Below are positions 61,776 through 64,000 of a DNA stretch of 64,000 nucleotides, in pieces. Under the pieces are notes generated by a model. The model had not been told where the DNA came from and searched no databases. It was given only the letters and a program-made list of their open reading frames with translations. Origin of the DNA: Arthrobacter sp. C9C5 (GTDB lineage: Bacteria; Actinomycetota; Actinomycetes; Actinomycetales; Micrococcaceae); NCBI RefSeq assembly GCF_013359735.1, contig NZ_JABFMX010000010.1, forward strand, positions 62,001 through 126,000. The letters run 5' to 3'. Position numbers and translations under genes: made by a program. How positions within the stretch are numbered: the stretch's first letter is position 1; every line of letters begins with the position of its first letter.

Positions 61776-61825
61776 AACGGTCCAATACCTGTCCCCTATC
61801 CACCAATAGCCTGAAACTATTGGAC
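61776..61825. promoter_or_regulatory. Divergent control region with LysR-type box and TATTGGAC pair
   Basis: CCAATAG (61803-61809) and CTATTGG (61817-61823) form a perfect 7-bp inverted repeat 7 bp apart, the geometry of a LysR box. TATTGGAC appears on the plus strand at 61818-61825 and on the minus strand at 61787-61780, the latter within TATTGGACCGTT, identical to the sequence at 53779-53768. The LysR protein at 61856 is the likely binder. Confidence 0.6.
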
Positions 61826-61855
61826 CCCGATTGTGGCGGAGCTTAGAGTTGAACG

Positions 61856-62818
61856 ATGCAGCAGCCACAGCTTGACCTGCGCGTCCTGCAGTACTTCGTC
61901 GCCGTTGCGGAAGAGCTGCATTTCGGGCGAGCCGCTGCCCGACTTCACATCGCCCAGCCATCCCTCAGTGTCCAAATACGGAAGCTTGAACACGCTCTGG
62001 GCACTCCCCTGCTGATCCGGACCAGCCGCAGCGTCTCTCTGACCAGCGCGGGGGATGTTTTGCTGGGTGAAGCAAGACGCCTTATATCCGCTGCGCAGCG
62101 CGCCGTTTCGTTGACCCAGGAGGCTGCCAGCGGCGTGAGGGGCACCCTGATAGTCGGCTTTCAGGCCAACGCAGCAGCTGAACTGACTCCGCGGATCCTC
62201 GCCGCGTTCAAGAACAACCATCCGGAAATCCACGTCCAGATGAGGTCCTTCGATTTCGCAGACCCTACCGCCGGGCTTGCCGACGGAAGCGCTGACGTGG
62301 CATTTGTGAGGCCTCCCCTGCCGGCGGCTGACTGGCTCGCCATGGAGACACTGTTCATTGAGCCGCGGGTCCTCGTAGTTGCCAGCAGCTCCCGCTTTGC
62401 CGGGCTGTCCGAGGTCTCGGTGGAACAGGTCGTTGATGAGCCCTTCGTCGCCCGCAAGGCTCCGGATAAATGGCGGGATTTCTGGCTCGCAACCCAGGCC
62501 CGTGGCGGGCAGCCGGTCCGTCTGGGCACTCAGGTAGCCACCGTCGACGAGTGTTTCGAAGCCATCATGGGTGAGCGGGGAATTGCGTTCACTCAAGCCT
62601 CCACGCAGCGTTTCTATGACCGTCCGGGGCTGTCCTTCATCCCGGTCAAAGACGTCCCGCCCTCTCCGCTGTCGATTGCATGGCGCACTGACGTCAATGA
62701 CGGGCTGGCACGCGAGTTCGTGGAGACCGCCCGGACCCTGGCCTCCTTCGGAGGCGTCCCGAACCTCGTCGACTCGCGTCGGCGTGCCTCGCTACCCTCC
62801 TCGCTCCAGTCCCACTAG
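61856..62818 (+). CDS. LysR family regulator
   Basis: 320 residues. The DNA-binding segment AEELHFGRAAARLHIAQPSLSVQIRKLE is close to that of the LysR at 53831. The effector domain follows the usual fold with EPFVARKAPDKW and GERGIAFTQAS. It is divergent from the SCP2-like/hydrolase operon and 31 bp after a LysR-type box, so it likely controls that operon and perhaps the other TATTGGAC promoters. Confidence 0.92.
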   Translation: MQQPQLDLRVLQYFVAVAEELHFGRAAARLHIAQPSLSVQIRKLEHALGTPLLIRTSRSVSLTSAGDVLLGEARRLISAAQRAVSLTQEAASGVRGTLIVGFQANAAAELTPRILAAFKNNHPEIHVQMRSFDFADPTAGLADGSADVAFVRPPLPAADWLAMETLFIEPRVLVVASSSRFAGLSEVSVEQVVDEPFVARKAPDKWRDFWLATQARGGQPVRLGTQVATVDECFEAIMGERGIAFTQASTQRFYDRPGLSFIPVKDVPPSPLSIAWRTDVNDGLAREFVETARTLASFGGVPNLVDSRRRASLPSSLQSH

Positions 62819-62997
62819 CGCCACTGACGGTCGCAGTGCAGTCAAGAAATACCGCCGATATCGTCTCTGTAATAGTGGTTACCCGATGAGGGACTTGAGC
62901 GTCGTGGACGCCTTCTCAACCATCTGAACGGGGTTACCCGCGACCCATAACGGACGATGGCAGGCAACCGGCCGCCGTCGTCCGCTGCTCTTGTGAG

Positions 62998-63426
62998 CTA
63001 CTTCGTGAGGGCCCCCTCCAACCAGGACCTCAGCACGGGAGCGGGAGCTGCGCCGGCCTGCCTCGCGACGATCTTGCCGTCGACGATGACCATCAACGTT
63101 GGCACCGCCTGAATGGCGAATCTGGCGGAGAGCTGCGGCGAGTGGTCCACGTCGACCTTCACAAGTTTGATTTGTCCCGCGCGTTCGTGTGCCAACTGGT
63201 CCAGCACGGGGCTCACCATTCGGCAGGGTCCGCACCACACCGCCCAGAAGTCCACCATCACCGGAACGTCGGACCGTTCAGCGATTTCGCCGAAGTCATC
63301 ATCCCCCGCTTCAACGACCCAGGGAAGCTCCCGGTGACAACTCCCGCAGTGCGGCCGGCCCTCGGCAACAGCCGGTACGCGGTTGGACTTGCCGCAATGC
63401 GGGCATTTGATGATGGCCTTGTTCAT
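62998..63426 (-). CDS. trxC: Thioredoxin 2-type protein with N-terminal zinc ribbon
   Basis: 142 residues. Cys8, Cys11, Cys27 and Cys30 (CPHCG and CGSC) form a zinc-binding head as in thioredoxin 2, and the active site WCGPC is at 64-68, followed by the AVPTLMVI cis-proline strand. It reduces protein disulfides under stress. Its start overlaps the clpB stop by ATGA, so it belongs to a stress-type operon with this chaperone. Confidence 0.93.
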   Translation of the reverse strand: MNKAIIKCPHCGKSNRVPAVAEGRPHCGSCHRELPWVVEAGDDDFGEIAERSDVPVMVDFWAVWCGPCRMVSPVLDQLAHERAGQIKLVKVDVDHSPQLSARFAIQAVPTLMVIVDGKIVARQAGAAPAPVLRSWLEGALTK

Positions 63427-64000
63427 AGGGTTCCAGCCCCCTCCAGCTCCAGCGTGCTGTAGTCAACCACTAATTCCCCTCCGGCCGTCGTCACCGTGAC
63501 CACTCCGCCTTCCGCGATGCTGCCACGGAGCAGGGCCCGCCCCACTTGCGTTTCCACCACATGGGAAATGTAGCGGCGCAATGGACGCGCTCCGTAGACC
63601 GGATCGAAGCCGCGTTCGGCTATCAGAAGGCGCGCTTCCTCGGTCAGGTGCAGCTCTATTTGCTGCTCGGCCAGCCGCTGCCGCAGCTGTTGGAACTGCA
63701 GATCAACGATGCGCTCGATTTGCGGCAGTCCGAGGGGTGCGAACAAGACCGTATCGTCCACGCGGTTGAGGAACTCGGGGCGGAAATGCGCCCGGAGCTC
63801 ACCCATCACCATGCCGCGCGCCTCCTCGGTGATCGCCCCGCCTTTGGTCGAACCCTCCAGAAGATACTGGGAGCCGATATTGGAGGTCATGATAATGACG
63901 GTGTTGCGGAAATCAATGGTCCGGCCCTGGGAGTCAGTAATCCGTCCGTCGTCGAGCACCTGCAGCAAAGTGTTGAAGATGTCCGGATGGGCCTTTTCCA
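63423..64000 (-). CDS. clpB: ClpB disaggregase, C-terminal part, cut by window edge
   Basis: About 190 residues are visible. The second AAA+ domain ends with EKAHPDIFNTLLQVLDDGRITDSQGRTIDF (just after Walker B), MTSNIGSQ (sensor 1), FRPEFLNRVDD (arginine finger) and GFDPVYGARPLRRYI (sensor 2). This is diagnostic for ClpB-type disaggregases. The stop overlaps the thioredoxin start. The N-terminal and first AAA+ domain lie outside the window. Confidence 0.93.
   Translation of the reverse strand, partial: EKAHPDIFNTLLQVLDDGRITDSQGRTIDFRNTVIIMTSNIGSQYLLEGSTKGGAITEEARGMVMGELRAHFRPEFLNRVDDTVLFAPLGLPQIERIVDLQFQQLRQRLAEQQIELHLTEEARLLIAERGFDPVYGARPLRRYISHVVETQVGRALLRGSIAEGGVVTVTTAGGELVVDYSTLELEGAGTL

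Noticed and set aside
1..64000. CRISPR array or phage module
   Set aside because: No series of regularly spaced identical repeats and no phage structural genes were seen anywhere in the window.

Overview
The window is high-GC DNA with dense, mostly ATG/GTG-started genes carrying AAGGAG-type ribosome sites. It reads as an actinobacterial chromosome. A DUF4193 protein, a mycothiol-type arsenate reductase and a PadR/AarF pair fit this, and overall gene style suggests Arthrobacter/Pseudarthrobacter-like Micrococcaceae. The genus is an inference from style, not from a marker gene.

Region 1 (1-15.7 kb) is a catabolic cluster for an unidentified compound. A leftward operon encodes an MFS transporter, a class I cytochrome P450, its 3Fe-4S ferredoxin and a ferredoxin reductase (cut by the window edge). 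The divergent rightward set encodes two phosphotriesterase-superfamily proteins (one has lost every metal ligand), a flavin monooxygenase, an HSL-type esterase, a metallo-beta-lactamase-fold hydrolase, a CocE/NonD hydrolase, a TetR regulator, an acyl-CoA dehydrogenase, a thiolase and an acyl-CoA ligase. The same TGTGG-N6-CCACA palindrome lies before the divergent genes and before the acyl-CoA dehydrogenase.

Region 2 (15.7-23.5 kb) is an arsenic resistance locus. arsR and an ArsN1-like acetyltransferase run left. acr3, arsC, trxB, a flavoprotein, two further arsenate reductases of different types and an MFS transporter run right.

Region 3 (23.5-40.3 kb) is mixed single genes: DinB-like, phosphodiester glycosidase, ArfB, a solitary P450, a GH46 chitosanase without a signal peptide, a PEP-mutase-family lyase, a hydroxyisobutyrate-dehydrogenase-like enzyme beside a small protein with YTDVD repeats, LysR, PadR plus AarF kinase, DUF427, DUF4193, a DHFR-like reductase, a lytic transglycosylase, a stand-alone three-helix domain and a GNAT.

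Region 4 (40.3-57.4 kb) lies between two same-orientation copies of a ~215-bp element carrying the 3' end of a tRNA (Leu-like acceptor). It holds a CrtI-like oxidoreductase, a second beta-oxidation module (acyl-CoA dehydrogenase, thiolase, enoyl-CoA hydratase, hydroxyacyl-CoA dehydrogenase), a third operon (enoyl-CoA hydratase, SDR, thioesterase), a dienoyl-CoA-reductase-like SDR, a two-subunit CoA-transferase, a LysR and an MHS transporter. At least four gene relics, including an IS3-type transposase remnant, point to an accessory island.

Region 5 (57.6-62.8 kb) holds an aldehyde dehydrogenase, a frameshifted malate/lactate dehydrogenase, an alpha/beta hydrolase, a small partner protein and a second LysR. 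A TATTGGAC element recurs in promoters of regions 4 and 5, suggesting one regulon. The window ends in thioredoxin and clpB (partial), which look like core genome.
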